NCBI RefSeq assembly: GCF_000720175.1
Contig: NZ_JOIX01000004.1
Location: 143,409 to 207,408, forward strand
Length of the DNA stretch: 64,000 nucleotides
Origin: Streptomyces sp. NRRL S-337
Lineage (GTDB): Bacteria; Actinomycetota; Actinomycetes; Streptomycetales; Streptomycetaceae
Direction of reading: 5' to 3'
Within the stretch, counting starts at the first letter, position 1. Every line of letters starts with the position of its first letter. The notes beneath the pieces are model-generated. The model was given only the letters and a program-made list of their open reading frames with translations, had not been told where the DNA came from and did no database searches. This document shows positions 8,897 through 17,382 of this stretch, piece after piece. Made by a program: the position numbers and the translations under genes.

Positions 8897-10609
8897 GTGG
8901 CGGAACGGAGCACGGCTGCCGTCGACGTGGCCGACACGAGCGGCGAAGAGCCGCTGACCGCCAAGGCGGGCAAGGCCACGGACGACGGTGCTAAGGCCGA
9001 GAAGGTATCCGGCAGGGACACGGACGTCGCACGCACCGACGAGACGCGTGCGGCGGACGAGGCCCAGCCACCGGAACTGCACAGCGGCCACAAGCTCGCC
9101 AGACGCTACCGCCTCGAAGAGTGCGTCACCCGTCTGGACGGATTCAGCAGCTGGCGTGCGGTCGACGAAAAGCTGCGCCGCGCCGTCGGCGTACACATCC
9201 TGCCCGCCGACCATCCGAGGGCCCGGCCGGTGCTCTCCGCGGCCCGTTCCTCGGCGCTGCTCGGCGACCCCCGATTCGTCCAGGTCCTGGACGCCGTCGA
9301 GGAGAACGACCTCGTCTACGTCGTCCATGAGTGGCTTCCCGACGCCACCGAGCTGGCCACCCACCTCGCCAACGGCCCCCTGGAGCCGCACGAGGCGTAC
9401 CAGCTCGTCAGCCAGGTCTCCCAGGCCATGGCCGCCGCACACCGCGAGGGCCTGGCCCACCTCCGCATCACCCCCAGCTCGGTGCTGCGGACGGAATCCG
9501 GGCAGTACCGCATCCGCGGCCTGGCCGTCATGGCCGCGCTCCGCGGCATCACCTGCGAGCACCCGCAGCGCACGGACACCGAGGCGATCGGGGCACTGCT
9601 GTACGCCGCACTCACCCAGCGCTGGCCGTACGAGAACGACGCGCACGGCCTGACCGGGCTGCCGAAGGGCGTCGGGCTGATCGCGCCCGACCAGGTGCGC
9701 GCCGGTGTCCACCGCGGCCTCTCCGAGCTCGCCATGCGCGCGCTGATCAACGACGGCGCCACGGCCTCCCGCCAGGAGCAGCCGTGCACCACGCCTGAGG
9801 AGCTGGCCAAGGCGGTCGCGGCGATGCCCCGTATCCGGCCCCCGGAGACCGCGTTCACCACACCCCCGCCGTACCAGCGCACGGGCTACCAGCAGGGCAG
9901 CTACCGGCAGACGGCATCCCACAACGCCCAGCCGGGCCGGCCGACCCAAGCGGTCCCCACGCCACCGCCCCCGCTCCAGAGCCGTACCGGTCGGGCCCTG
10001 AAGTGGTCCGTCTCCGCGCTGCTCATCGCGGCGCTGGGCCTGGGCAGCTGGCAGCTCGCGGACACCCTGCTCAAGCGCGAGAAGGACCAGGAGGATCCGG
10101 GGAACTCGCAGTCGCAGGGCGGCAGCAAGAAGAAGAAGCCTTCGGAGCCCCTGGCGATCCAAAGTGCCACGGAGTTCTCTCCGCTGGCCTCTGCTTTTTC
10201 CGGCAACGAGGCGTCGAACGTGACGGACGGCAATCCCTCGACGGCCTGGGTGACCGGCCGTTTCCAGGGCTGGCCGAACTTCGGGAACCTGCCGGCCCGC
10301 AAGGACGGCAGCGGCATCGTCATAGACCTCGGAAGCGCCAAGGACGTCTCCGGTGTAGAGGTCACCATGTACCGTCCGGGCCAGACGGTGGAGGTTCTGG
10401 CAGCGGCACCGTCCGCGTCGAACCCGACGGCGCTCAGTGACTTCTCGCGGCGGCTCTCCAAGCCGGCGAAGGCCGGTGAGAAGCTGACGGTGAAGCTGGA
10501 CAAGGCCGTCAAGGCACGCTACGTGCTGGTGCACATCACGGAGCTGCCGAGCGACGGCGTCTCGGACTGGTTCCGCGGCGGGATCTCCGAGATCAAGATG
10601 ACGGGCTGA
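8897..10609 (+). CDS. Membrane-anchored pseudokinase with discoidin-like ectodomain
   Basis: About 570 residues from GTG 8897, chosen for the strong GGGGAGGCAGGA site before it (the frame is open from 8822). Residues 50-280 have a Ser/Thr-kinase fold but lack the catalytic residues: the HRD loop reads HLRITPSSVL, no DFG follows, and no VAIK lysine is apparent. A proline-rich linker, one membrane helix near 375-395 (VSALLIAALGLGSWQL) and an outer domain with ASNVTDGNPSTAW, typical of discoidin/NPCBM-type carbohydrate-binding folds, complete it. This matches the C-terminal half of mycobacterial MviN, whose pseudokinase is phosphorylated by PknB and bound by FhaA; both partners are encoded 40 kb away. 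Confidence 0.8.
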   Translation: MAERSTAAVDVADTSGEEPLTAKAGKATDDGAKAEKVSGRDTDVARTDETRAADEAQPPELHSGHKLARRYRLEECVTRLDGFSSWRAVDEKLRRAVGVHILPADHPRARPVLSAARSSALLGDPRFVQVLDAVEENDLVYVVHEWLPDATELATHLANGPLEPHEAYQLVSQVSQAMAAAHREGLAHLRITPSSVLRTESGQYRIRGLAVMAALRGITCEHPQRTDTEAIGALLYAALTQRWPYENDAHGLTGLPKGVGLIAPDQVRAGVHRGLSELAMRALINDGATASRQEQPCTTPEELAKAVAAMPRIRPPETAFTTPPPYQRTGYQQGSYRQTASHNAQPGRPTQAVPTPPPPLQSRTGRALKWSVSALLIAALGLGSWQLADTLLKREKDQEDPGNSQSQGGSKKKKPSEPLAIQSATEFSPLASAFSGNEASNVTDGNPSTAWVTGRFQGWPNFGNLPARKDGSGIVIDLGSAKDVSGVEVTMYRPGQTVEVLAAAPSASNPTALSDFSRRLSKPAKAGEKLTVKLDKAVKARYVLVHITELPSDGVSDWFRGGISEIKMTG

Positions 10610-10613
10610 GCAG

Positions 10614-10651
10614 CAGCGGGCGAGCGGCCGAAACGGGGCGCTCGCCCGCTG
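10614..10651 (+). terminator. Terminator between the pseudokinase gene and sigM
   Basis: A 12-bp perfect stem (10614-10625 with 10640-10651) starts 5 bp after the pseudokinase stop. It separates the DUF6049-murJ-pseudokinase unit from sigM, which therefore needs its own promoter in 10652-10734. Confidence 0.7.
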
Positions 10652-10734
10652 ATCAACGCCCCTCGGCACATTTACTTTCCCCACCCGGCGGGCTTCAATG
10701 GGACCGAGATCAGGCAGCTACGGCCGGGGGGCCC

Positions 10735-11430
10735 GTGTCCACCGACAGCGACAAGGCTTCGACACCAACCGACGCCGATCTCCTTGCGCTGCATGTGAAA
10801 GGCGACCCCGAGGCATTCGGGGAGATCGTCCGACGCCATCGCGACCGGCTCTGGGCCGTGGCGCTGCGCACTCTCGGTGATCGTGAGGAAGCCGCGGACG
10901 CCGTACAGGACGCCTTGGTCTCCGCCTACCGCGCGGCTCACACCTTCCGAGGGCAGTCCGCAGTGACGACCTGGCTGCACCGCATCACGGTCAATGCCTG
11001 CCTGGACCGGGCCCGCAAAGCCGCCTCCCGGCGCACCTCGCCCGTTGCCGACACCGAGCGGCTGGAGCAACTCCTCGAACCCGAGGAGTCCGCCGCGATC
11101 CCCGCCGAGCGCCAGGACCTGCACCGCGAGCTGCTCCGTGCCCTGCGCACCCTCCCCGAGGAACAGCGCGCCGCTCTGGTCCTCGTCGACATGCAGGGCT
11201 ACCCCGTCGCCGAGGCAGCCGCGATCCTCGACATCCCGACCGGAACGGTGAAGAGCCGCTGCGCACGCGGCCGTGCCCGCCTCCTCCCCTTGGTCACCCA
11301 TCTGCGGGCTGACGGCGGGGGTAGCAACCCGGCGAGCGGGGGAAGGAACCGGGCGCAGGGGACATCCGTCCCACCGACGGCAGGACCGAAGGACACAGGT
11401 GCCGTGAAGGGCGGAGGTGGGCGAGCGTGA
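10735..11430 (+). CDS. sigM: ECF RNA polymerase sigma factor SigM
   Basis: A 231-residue ECF sigma factor. Region 2 (DLLALHVKGDPEAFGEIV through TTWLHRITVNACLDRAR, about 14-95) binds core and the -10 element; region 4 (LPEEQRAALVLVDMQGYPV and a helix-turn-helix ending IPTGTVKSRCARGRARL, about 140-185) reads the -35 element. The C-terminal 45 residues are a Gly/Pro-rich extension. It overlaps rsmA by 4 bp (GTGA), so sigma and anti-sigma factor are translationally coupled. In mycobacteria and S. coelicolor the orthologue is SigM, linked to envelope and redox stress and to osmotic response. Confidence 0.9.
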   Translation: MSTDSDKASTPTDADLLALHVKGDPEAFGEIVRRHRDRLWAVALRTLGDREEAADAVQDALVSAYRAAHTFRGQSAVTTWLHRITVNACLDRARKAASRRTSPVADTERLEQLLEPEESAAIPAERQDLHRELLRALRTLPEEQRAALVLVDMQGYPVAEAAAILDIPTGTVKSRCARGRARLLPLVTHLRADGGGSNPASGGRNRAQGTSVPPTAGPKDTGAVKGGGGRA

Positions 11431-12404
11431 CGTCGACGACCGGCACAGGTGAGCACCCGGAGGTCTCCGAGATCTCCGACCTCACGGACGGGCTGCTCTC
11501 CCCCTCGCGCAGCGCGGATGTGCGCGCCCACCTTGCCGGCTGCGCGCTGTGCGCGGACGTCTACGCCTCCCTGGAGGAGATCCGCCGGATGCTCGGCAGG
11601 CTCCCCGGTCCGACGCGCATGCCGACTGAGGTGGCGGGGCGTATCGATGCCGCCCTCGCGGCCGAGGCACTTCTCAATGCCACCGTTCCGGGCTCCGCGA
11701 CGCATGTTTCACGTGAAACAGCGACCCGTGAAACGGCGGCTCGTGCCACGACGACCCGTGAAACGACCGCCCGCCCCGTTTCTGTTTCACGTGAAACCGA
11801 GCCCGAGGTACCTACCCGCAGCACACCGATCACCCGCCCCGCCGGGCGTCCCACTGCTGGTTCCGCCGGGCCGGGCCGACACACACGCGGCGGCCGGGCC
11901 TCCCGCGCACGCCGCTGGCCGCGGGTGCTGCTCGGCACCGCAGCGGCAGCGGCCGTCCTCAGCGTCGGCGGCCTGCTCCTGCAGAACGCCGCCATGGACG
12001 GTACGCAGGCCGGGCCCAGCCGGACCACGGCGACCCACGAGAAGGGGTCAGGCAATGCTGCCGGCCTGACCGCCGCCAATCTCGGTTCCCACGTCCACGC
12101 CCTGCTGGCCACCAAGGGCTCACACAAATCGCCGGGCATCGGTGCCCGCAGCTCTCCCGAGACCCCGCTGCGGGGCAACGCCGACACCATTCCGTCCTGC
12201 GTCCGCCACGGCATCGGCCGCCCTGAGGCCCCGATCGCCTCCAGCCACACCCGCTATCAGGGCAAGGACGCCTTTCTGGTCGTGCTGCCGGACCCGGCGG
12301 ACGTCAAGCGTGTCTCGGCGTACGTGGTCTCGTCCTCCTGTGTCTCCGCCACGCCGCCGGCACCCGGAAAGGTTCTGCTGGCGCACTCGTACCCGCGAGA
12401 TTGA
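11427..12404 (+). CDS. rsmA: Anti-sigma-M factor RsmA
   Basis: A 325-residue membrane anti-sigma factor. The N-terminal zinc-finger-like domain has HLAGCALCADV (HxxxCxxC) near 34-44, and a helix near 172-192 (RVLLGTAAAAAVLSVGGLLL) anchors it. The S. coelicolor RsmA is reported to bind a 2Fe-2S cluster; here the cytoplasmic cysteines CALC and two late cysteines (PSCVRHG, SSSCVSA) are present. The linker around 90-130 is built of TRET/SRET repeats because it encodes two full parS sites and two half-sites. The start is GTG overlapping the sigM stop. Downstream is the SigR-type promoter for trxBA. Confidence 0.85.
   Translation: MTSTTGTGEHPEVSEISDLTDGLLSPSRSADVRAHLAGCALCADVYASLEEIRRMLGRLPGPTRMPTEVAGRIDAALAAEALLNATVPGSATHVSRETATRETAARATTTRETTARPVSVSRETEPEVPTRSTPITRPAGRPTAGSAGPGRHTRGGRASRARRWPRVLLGTAAAAAVLSVGGLLLQNAAMDGTQAGPSRTTATHEKGSGNAAGLTAANLGSHVHALLATKGSHKSPGIGARSSPETPLRGNADTIPSCVRHGIGRPEAPIASSHTRYQGKDAFLVVLPDPADVKRVSAYVVSSSCVSATPPAPGKVLLAHSYPRD
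11706..11797. other. parS: Two parS sites and two half-sites inside rsmA
   Basis: Exact GTTTCACGTGAAAC copies lie at 11706-11719 and 11784-11797. Between them the right half CGTGAAAC recurs at 11727-11734 and 11757-11764, so half-sites are spaced by 15, 30 and 33 bp. All are read in the same frame and give the repeated residues RET in the disordered linker of RsmA. Confidence 0.9.
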
Positions 12405-12432
12405 AACGACGAGTAGTGCGCTGTGACACTCC

Positions 12433-12459
12433 GGGAATGCACGCCCCGTAGGATCCGTT
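12433..12459 (+). promoter_or_regulatory. SigR-type promoter of trxBA
   Basis: GGGAAT at 12433-12438 and GTT at 12457-12459 are separated by exactly 18 bp. This is the GGAAT-N18-GTT consensus of the disulfide-stress sigma factor SigR, which in S. coelicolor drives trxBA. It lies 61 bp before the trxB start and 29 bp after the rsmA stop. Confidence 0.8.
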
Positions 12460-12519
12460 GGGTGGGGTGAGAGTTCCGAGAGCCCCAGCAAGCAGTCGGC
12501 AGAGACAAGGAAGACACCC

Positions 12520-13494
12520 GTGAGCGACGTCCGCAACGTGATCATCATCGGCTCCGGGCCCGCGGGCTACACCGCAGCGCTCTACACCGCCCGCGCGTCC
12601 CTGAAGCCGCTGGTCTTCGAAGGTGCCGTCACCGCCGGAGGCGCGCTGATGAACACCACCGACGTGGAGAACTTCCCCGGATTCCGCGACGGCATCATGG
12701 GGCCGGACCTCATGGACAACATGCGCGCCCAGGCCGAGCGCTTCGGCGCCGAGCTGGTGCCCGACGACATCGTCTCGGTCGACCTCAGCGAGGACATCAA
12801 GACGGTCACCGACACCGCCGGCAATGTGCACCGCGCGAAGGCGGTCATCGTCAGCACCGGCTCGCAGCACCGCAAGCTCGGTCTGCCCCGTGAGGACGAG
12901 CTCTCCGGTCGTGGCGTGTCCTGGTGCGCCACCTGCGACGGGTTCTTCTTCAAGGACCAGGACATCGCCGTCATCGGTGGCGGCGACACCGCGATGGAGG
13001 AGGCCACCTTCCTCTCGCGGTTCGCCAAGTCGGTCACGGTCGTCCACCGCCGCGACACCCTCCGTGCCAGCAAGGCGATGCAGGAGCGCGCCTTCGCCGA
13101 CCCGAAGATCAAGTTCGTCTGGGACAGCGAGGTCGCCGAGATCCACGGCGAGAGCAAGCTCTCCGGACTGACCCTGCGCAACCTCAGGAGCGGAGAGCCC
13201 TCGGAGCTCCCCGTCACCGGTCTCTTCATCGCGATCGGCCACGACCCGCGCACCGAGCTCTTCAAGGGCCAGCTCAACCTCGACGACGAGGGCTACCTCA
13301 AGGTCGACGCGCCCAGCACCCGCACCAACCTGACGGGCGTCTTCGCGGCCGGCGACGTGGTCGACCACACCTACCGCCAGGCGATCACCGCGGCCGGCAC
13401 GGGCTGCTCCGCCGCCCTCGACGCCGAGCGGTACCTCGCGGCGCTGGCGGACGGCGAGTCGACCCCCGAGCCCGAGAAGACTCCCGCCGCCTGA
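12520..13494 (+). CDS. trxB: Thioredoxin-disulfide reductase
   Basis: A 324-residue FAD- and NADPH-dependent reductase that reduces thioredoxin in the cytoplasm. The FAD-binding [12 protein letters not shown] starts at residue 11, the redox-active WCATCDGFF is near 135-143, and the NADPH-binding [10 protein letters not shown] follows; the C-terminal FAD motif FAAGDVVD is near 273. Length and order are normal for the low-molecular-weight bacterial enzyme. The start is GTG 12520 after ACAAGGAAG. trxA follows after 45 bp, and a SigR-type promoter precedes. Confidence 0.95.
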   Translation: MSDVRNVIIIGSGPAGYTAALYTARASLKPLVFEGAVTAGGALMNTTDVENFPGFRDGIMGPDLMDNMRAQAERFGAELVPDDIVSVDLSEDIKTVTDTAGNVHRAKAVIVSTGSQHRKLGLPREDELSGRGVSWCATCDGFFFKDQDIAVIGGGDTAMEEATFLSRFAKSVTVVHRRDTLRASKAMQERAFADPKIKFVWDSEVAEIHGESKLSGLTLRNLRSGEPSELPVTGLFIAIGHDPRTELFKGQLNLDDEGYLKVDAPSTRTNLTGVFAAGDVVDHTYRQAITAAGTGCSAALDAERYLAALADGESTPEPEKTPAA

Positions 13495-13539
13495 CCCGCG
13501 GCCCAGCTTTCCCACCACCCACCCAATAAGGAGATTGCC

Positions 13540-13866
13540 ATGGCCGGCGCCACGGTGACCGTCACGGACGCCAACTTCGAAGAGGTCGTCCTCAAGAGCG
13601 ACAAGCCCGTCCTCGTGGACTTCTGGGCCACCTGGTGCGGCCCGTGCCGCCAGGTCGCCCCGTCCCTGGAGGCCATTGCCGCGGAGCACGACGAGATCGT
13701 CATCGCCAAGCTGAACACCGACGAGAACCCGGCGACCACCGCCAAGTACGGCGTCATGTCGATCCCGACGATGAACGTCTACAAGGACGGCGAGGTCGTG
13801 AAGACCATTGTCGGCGCCAAGCCGAAGGCTGCGATCGAGCGCGACCTGAAGGACTTCCTCGCCTGA
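13540..13866 (+). CDS. trxA: Thioredoxin
   Basis: A 108-residue single-domain thioredoxin with the active site WCGPC near 32-36 and the cis-proline loop MSIPTMNVYKDG near 73-84. It receives electrons from TrxB and reduces cytoplasmic disulfides. ATG 13540 has a strong AAGGAG site. It is second in the trxBA operon, followed by a hairpin and three parS sites. Confidence 0.95.
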   Translation: MAGATVTVTDANFEEVVLKSDKPVLVDFWATWCGPCRQVAPSLEAIAAEHDEIVIAKLNTDENPATTAKYGVMSIPTMNVYKDGEVVKTIVGAKPKAAIERDLKDFLA

Positions 13867-13881
13867 GTCACCTCCTCGTCT

Positions 13882-13966
13882 GTTTCACGTGAAACGGGCC
13901 CGTTCCTCACCGAGGACGGGCCCGTTCTCCGTTTCACGTGAAACAGAGCTCGGTTTCACGTGAAAC
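13882..13966. other. parS: Three parS sites with an embedded terminator after trxA
   Basis: Exact parS sites lie at 13882-13895, 13931-13944 and 13953-13966, filling the gap between the convergent trxA and GNAT genes. A hairpin with a 10-bp stem (13894-13903 with 13916-13925) lies between the first and second sites and probably terminates trxBA. The last two sites are only 22 bp apart centre to centre. The final site ends 8 bp before the GNAT stop codon. Confidence 0.95.
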
Positions 13967-13974
13967 ATCGTGCG

Positions 13975-14592
13975 CTACAACGGCCGCAGGGCAGGCTCCT
14001 TCTGGACGGCGCCCAGCAGACGGTCGAGCGCCATCTCCACATCTTCCTTCCACGAGATCGTGGTCCTCAGCTCAAGGCGCAGCCGCGGGAAGCGGGGATG
14101 GGGGCGTACGGTCTTGAAGCCCACCGCGAGGAGATGGTTGGCGGGGAGCACACAGGCCGGCTCGGTCCAGCGGGCATCGCCGAACGCCTCGATCGCCTTG
14201 AACCCTCGCTGGGTGAGGTCCTTGGCGACCGTCTGGACCATGACCCGCCCCAGCCCCTGGCCCTGGTATCCGGGCGTCAGCCATGCGGTGAGCAGCTGCA
14301 CCGCGTCCGGCGATACGGGACTGGTCGAGAAGGCGGTCGAGCGCGGCACATAGGCCGGCGGGGCGTACATCACGAATCCCACCGGCACCTCATCGACATA
14401 GACCACCCGCCCGCAGGATCCCCACTCCAGCAGGACCGCCGAGATCCAGGCTTCCTTCTCCAGCTCGGGACGTCCCGCCTTTACCGCGGCCTCGCCGCTG
14501 ACGGGGTCGAGCTCCCAGAAGACACAGGAGCGGCAGCGCTTGGGGAGATCCGGAAGGTTGTCCAGCGTGAGCGGTACGAGCCGACGGCCCAT
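13975..14592 (-). CDS. GNAT-family N-acetyltransferase
   Basis: A 205-residue protein with a GNAT fold: the acetyl-CoA loop is in LTPGYQGQGLGRVMVQ (about 107-122), preceded by the strand WGSCGRVVYVDEVPVGFVMY. The N-terminal CRSCVFWELD is typical of the actinobacterial relatives found beside parB. The substrate is unknown. It is transcribed in the same direction as parAB but is separated from them by about 300 bp and a strong terminator, so it is probably expressed independently. The stop TAG lies 8 bp from a parS site. Confidence 0.8.
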   Translation of the reverse strand: MGRRLVPLTLDNLPDLPKRCRSCVFWELDPVSGEAAVKAGRPELEKEAWISAVLLEWGSCGRVVYVDEVPVGFVMYAPPAYVPRSTAFSTSPVSPDAVQLLTAWLTPGYQGQGLGRVMVQTVAKDLTQRGFKAIEAFGDARWTEPACVLPANHLLAVGFKTVRPHPRFPRLRLELRTTISWKEDVEMALDRLLGAVQKEPALRPL

Positions 14593-14836
14593 GGAACCAG
14601 GTCCTCACTTCTCTCGCCTGCCGCACCACGCAGTGCCGTCCGCACGGCGGGCTCCCTGAGCAGACCACCAACGAACCCTCCGACGGCTGCCAGGCCGAAG
14701 CCCGCTGCCAGCATTCCGGTGCGGCTCACCGATCGCATGGCCCTCTCCTCGATGTGAGGTGTCTCCACGTGGATGCGTGCCATACCCGAACGCATCGTAT
14801 CCACCCTTTACGGGCACGGGTAGCGCGAGAGAGCAA

Positions 14837-14882
14837 AGGGCGGACCGTGTTCCGGTATGGACTCCGGAACACGGCCCGCCCT
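14837..14882 (-). terminator. Terminator of the parAB operon, in the 14593-14900 gap
   Basis: An almost perfect 19-bp stem (14837-14855 with 14864-14882, one mismatch, eight-base loop) lies just past the parB stop. The rest of the 308-bp gap between parB and the GNAT gene holds presumably the GNAT promoter and a doubtful small frame encoding a Gly/Ala-rich hydrophobic stretch that runs into the GNAT gene; I see no other feature. Confidence 0.8.
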
Positions 14883-14900
14883 GGAGCCGTAGGCGTCAGC

Positions 14901-16013
14901 TCACTGCTCTTCGCCGGTCTCCTCATCGCTCTCCTCGGCCAGCGACTGGCCCAGGACCGGACCCTCGCCCGGGGCGAGGGTGCCGAGGATGCGCTCCAGA
15001 TCGTCCATCGAGGCGAACTCGACGACGATCTTTCCCTTCTTCTGGCCCAGGTCGACCTTCACGCGGGTTTCGAAGCGGTCGGAGAGCCGGGAGGCCAGTC
15101 CGGTGAGCGCGGGGGAGACCCGAGCTCCCGCGCGGGGGCCCTTCGCCTTGCTCGGGCTCGTGGGGGTCGACCCCATGAGCGTCACGATCTCCTCGACCGA
15201 ACGCACCGACAGCCCCTCGGCGACGATCCGGCGCGCAAGATGGTCCTGCTCCTCCGAGTCCTCCACAGAGAGCAGCGCCCGGGCATGCCCCGCCGAGAGC
15301 ACCCCTGCGGCCAGCCGCTTCTGCACGGACGGCGAGAGCTTCAGCAGACGCAGCGTGTTGGAGACCTGCGGACGCGAGCGCCCGATCCGGTCGGCCAGCT
15401 CGTCATGCGTGCACTGGAAGTCCTTGAGCAGCTGGTCATAGGCGGCTGCCTCTTCCAGCGGGTTGAGCTGGGCTCGGTGCAGGTTCTCCAGCAGCGCGTC
15501 GAGGAGGAGCTTCTCGTCCTCCGTCGCCCGCACGATCGCCGGAATCTTCTCCAGCCCCGCCGCACGGCAGGCCCGCCAACGGCGCTCCCCCATGATGAGC
15601 TCGTACCGTCCGGGCTCGGTCTGACGGACCACCACCGGCTGGAGCAGACCCACCTCCTTGATGGAGGTGATCAGTTCGGCGAGGGCGTCCTCGTCGAAGA
15701 CCTCTCTCGGCTGGCGTGGGTTCGGAGTGATGGCATCGAGCGGCACCTCGGCGAAGTGCGCACCCGCCACTTCCGATACGCCGTCCGCCGACGGCTCCAC
15801 CGCTGCCGGTGCTTGCGTTTCACGTGAAACACCGTGCGTCGGCAGCGAGGTCACCTTGGCGGCAGCTACCCCTCGCTCCGGCGCCAGGACCGGTACGGAC
15901 GTGGGTGATGTCGCTCCCTGCCCCACCGCGGGCCCGGCATGGTCCGTGCTCTGCGGTGCCGCGGGGATCAGCGCCCCGAGCCCACGGCCCAGGCCTCTAC
16001 GTCGTTCGCTCAC
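14901..16013 (-). CDS. parB: Chromosome-partitioning protein ParB
   Basis: A 370-residue CTP-dependent DNA clamp that loads at parS and spreads to organise the origin region. It has the ParB/Srx domain with IRPNPxQPR-like [20 protein letters not shown] (about 96-115), the GERRWRA motif (141-147), the nucleotide-box [14 protein letters not shown] (179-192), the helix-turn-helix around [23 protein letters not shown] (about 203-225) and a dimerisation C-terminus. The N-terminal 85 residues are disordered and contain SRET from a parS site. The start ATG overlaps the parA stop by 4 bp. Confidence 0.96.
   Translation of the reverse strand: MSERRRGLGRGLGALIPAAPQSTDHAGPAVGQGATSPTSVPVLAPERGVAAAKVTSLPTHGVSRETQAPAAVEPSADGVSEVAGAHFAEVPLDAITPNPRQPREVFDEDALAELITSIKEVGLLQPVVVRQTEPGRYELIMGERRWRACRAAGLEKIPAIVRATEDEKLLLDALLENLHRAQLNPLEEAAAYDQLLKDFQCTHDELADRIGRSRPQVSNTLRLLKLSPSVQKRLAAGVLSAGHARALLSVEDSEEQDHLARRIVAEGLSVRSVEEIVTLMGSTPTSPSKAKGPRAGARVSPALTGLASRLSDRFETRVKVDLGQKKGKIVVEFASMDDLERILGTLAPGEGPVLGQSLAEESDEETGEEQ
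15817..15830. other. parS: parS inside parB
   Basis: An exact GTTTCACGTGAAAC in the region encoding the disordered N-terminus of ParB (residues VSRET, about 62-66). ParB therefore binds within its own gene. Confidence 0.93.
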
Positions 16014-17080
16014 TGAGTCCCCTCCGAGATGCTGTGCTGTCCTTCATAAGTGACGCTGAGGCCCTGGCCCCCGGTCTGCGGGGCCCCACGCAGCGCGATC
16101 TCTCGAGCCGCTTCGAGATACGAAAGCGAACCACTGGATCCGGGATCATAGGTGAGCACTGTCTGCCCATAGCTGGGTGCCTCGGAGATACGCACGGAGC
16201 GGGGGATGCTGGTACGGAGCACCTCGTGGCCGAAGTGGTTACGGACCTCGTCGGCGACCTGGGAGGCCAGCCGGGTGCGCCCGTCGTACATGGTCAGCAG
16301 AATCGTCGAGACATGGAGCTGCGGGTTGAGATGACCCCGCACCAGGTCGACGTTCCGCAGCAGCTGCCCCAGCCCCTCCAGTGCGTAGTACTCGCACTGA
16401 ATCGGGATCAGCACCTCGGCCCCCGCGACCAACGCATTGACCGTCAGCAGGCCGAGCGAGGGCGGGCAGTCGATGAAGATGTAGTCCAGCGGCTGCTCAT
16501 AGGCCTTGATGGCCCGGTCCAGCCGGCTTTCCCGGGCCACCAGCGAGACCAGCTCGATCTCGGCGCCGGCCAGATCGATCGTGGCGGGCGCACAGAACAG
16601 CCCCTCCACATCCACGACCGGCTGCACCACATCGGAGAGTGGCTTGCTGTCCACCAGCACGTCATAGATGGACGGCACTTCGGCGTGATGGTCGATCCCC
16701 AGCGCCGTCGACGCATTGCCCTGGGGGTCGAGGTCGATGACCAGAACCCGTGCCCCGTGCAGGGCCAGGGAGGCGGCCAGGTTCACGGTGGTCGTGGTCT
16801 TACCGACCCCGCCCTTCTGGTTGGCAACGACCATGACCCGGGTCTGTTCGGGCCGGGGAAGCCCCTCGCCCGCGCGGCCGAGTGCCTCTACCGCCAGCTG
16901 AGCTGCACGACCGATCGGGGTGTCGTCCATCGGGGGCGGCGTTTCACGTGAAACGTCGTCCCCGAACGACTCGCTACGGGGACCGGGGACCGGATCGGTC
17001 ATCGGTCCCGCGATGTTGGCGTCGGACCGCAAGGATTCACTCTCCTCGACATCAGGCTCGCAATGGTCAGAGCCTGCCAT
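16010..17080 (-). CDS. parA: Chromosome-partitioning ATPase ParA
   Basis: A Walker-type ParA ATPase with the deviant Walker [15 protein letters not shown], the switch segment [14 protein letters not shown] and Walker [16 protein letters not shown]. It works with ParB on origin segregation, in Streptomyces mainly in apical and sporogenic hyphae. I prefer ATG 17080 (356 aa). The frame stays open to GTG 17242, but that start has no ribosome site and overlaps a parS; ATG 17002 is a third option. The segment 17081-17242 holds DnaA boxes and parS and may be promoter rather than coding. It overlaps parB by 4 bp. Confidence 0.88.
   Translation of the reverse strand: MAGSDHCEPDVEESESLRSDANIAGPMTDPVPGPRSESFGDDVSRETPPPMDDTPIGRAAQLAVEALGRAGEGLPRPEQTRVMVVANQKGGVGKTTTTVNLAASLALHGARVLVIDLDPQGNASTALGIDHHAEVPSIYDVLVDSKPLSDVVQPVVDVEGLFCAPATIDLAGAEIELVSLVARESRLDRAIKAYEQPLDYIFIDCPPSLGLLTVNALVAGAEVLIPIQCEYYALEGLGQLLRNVDLVRGHLNPQLHVSTILLTMYDGRTRLASQVADEVRNHFGHEVLRTSIPRSVRISEAPSYGQTVLTYDPGSSGSLSYLEAAREIALRGAPQTGGQGLSVTYEGQHSISEGTQ
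16941..16954. other. parS: parS inside parA
   Basis: An exact parS in the coding region of parA, about 130 bp inside the preferred start, giving VSRET in the variable N-terminus ahead of the ATPase core. Confidence 0.93.
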
Positions 17081-17116
17081 GCTTTCGGCGTCGTGAACCA
17101 GTGAGGTCCGTTCTCC

Positions 17117-17240
17117 TGTGGACAAACCCACGTCTGTGGATACTTCCGTTACCCGTGTGGGTCTACGGTCGCGCGGCGCGGCAGCCGCACGACCACGGCC
17201 GATGATCCCTTGCAGCAGAGAGCGACGTTTCACGTGAAAC
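17117..17240. promoter_or_regulatory. parA upstream region: DnaA boxes and parS
   Basis: A perfect DnaA box (TGTGGACAA, 17117-17125), a second 8/9 box (TGTGGATAC, 17135-17143) and an exact parS (17227-17240) lie immediately upstream of, or at the very start of, parA depending on which start codon is used. The gap to rsmG (17243-17382) lies upstream and shows no recognisable gene. Confidence 0.7.
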
Positions 17241-17382
17241 ACGATGCCAGCGTCGCGACCGAATAAGCCGCGACACTCCGTCTTGTGCCGTTTTGATGGG
17301 GTTTATTGACATACCGCGTCGCCTATTTCGCGGAACGGGATTCCCTCCCCAACTGCCGGTCTCCACGGCTCCGGCTCATGCC

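Noticed and set aside
14481..14804. Small minus-strand frame with a hydrophobic Gly/Ala stretch between parB and the GNAT gene
   Set aside because: It overlaps the start of the GNAT gene by over 100 bp and continues in the wrong frame; a shorter real peptide cannot be excluded but is not supported.
16010..17242. The longest version of ParA (410 residues)
   Set aside because: Its GTG start overlaps a parS site and has no Shine-Dalgarno sequence; the extra 54 residues cover DnaA boxes and parS, so a later start is more likely.
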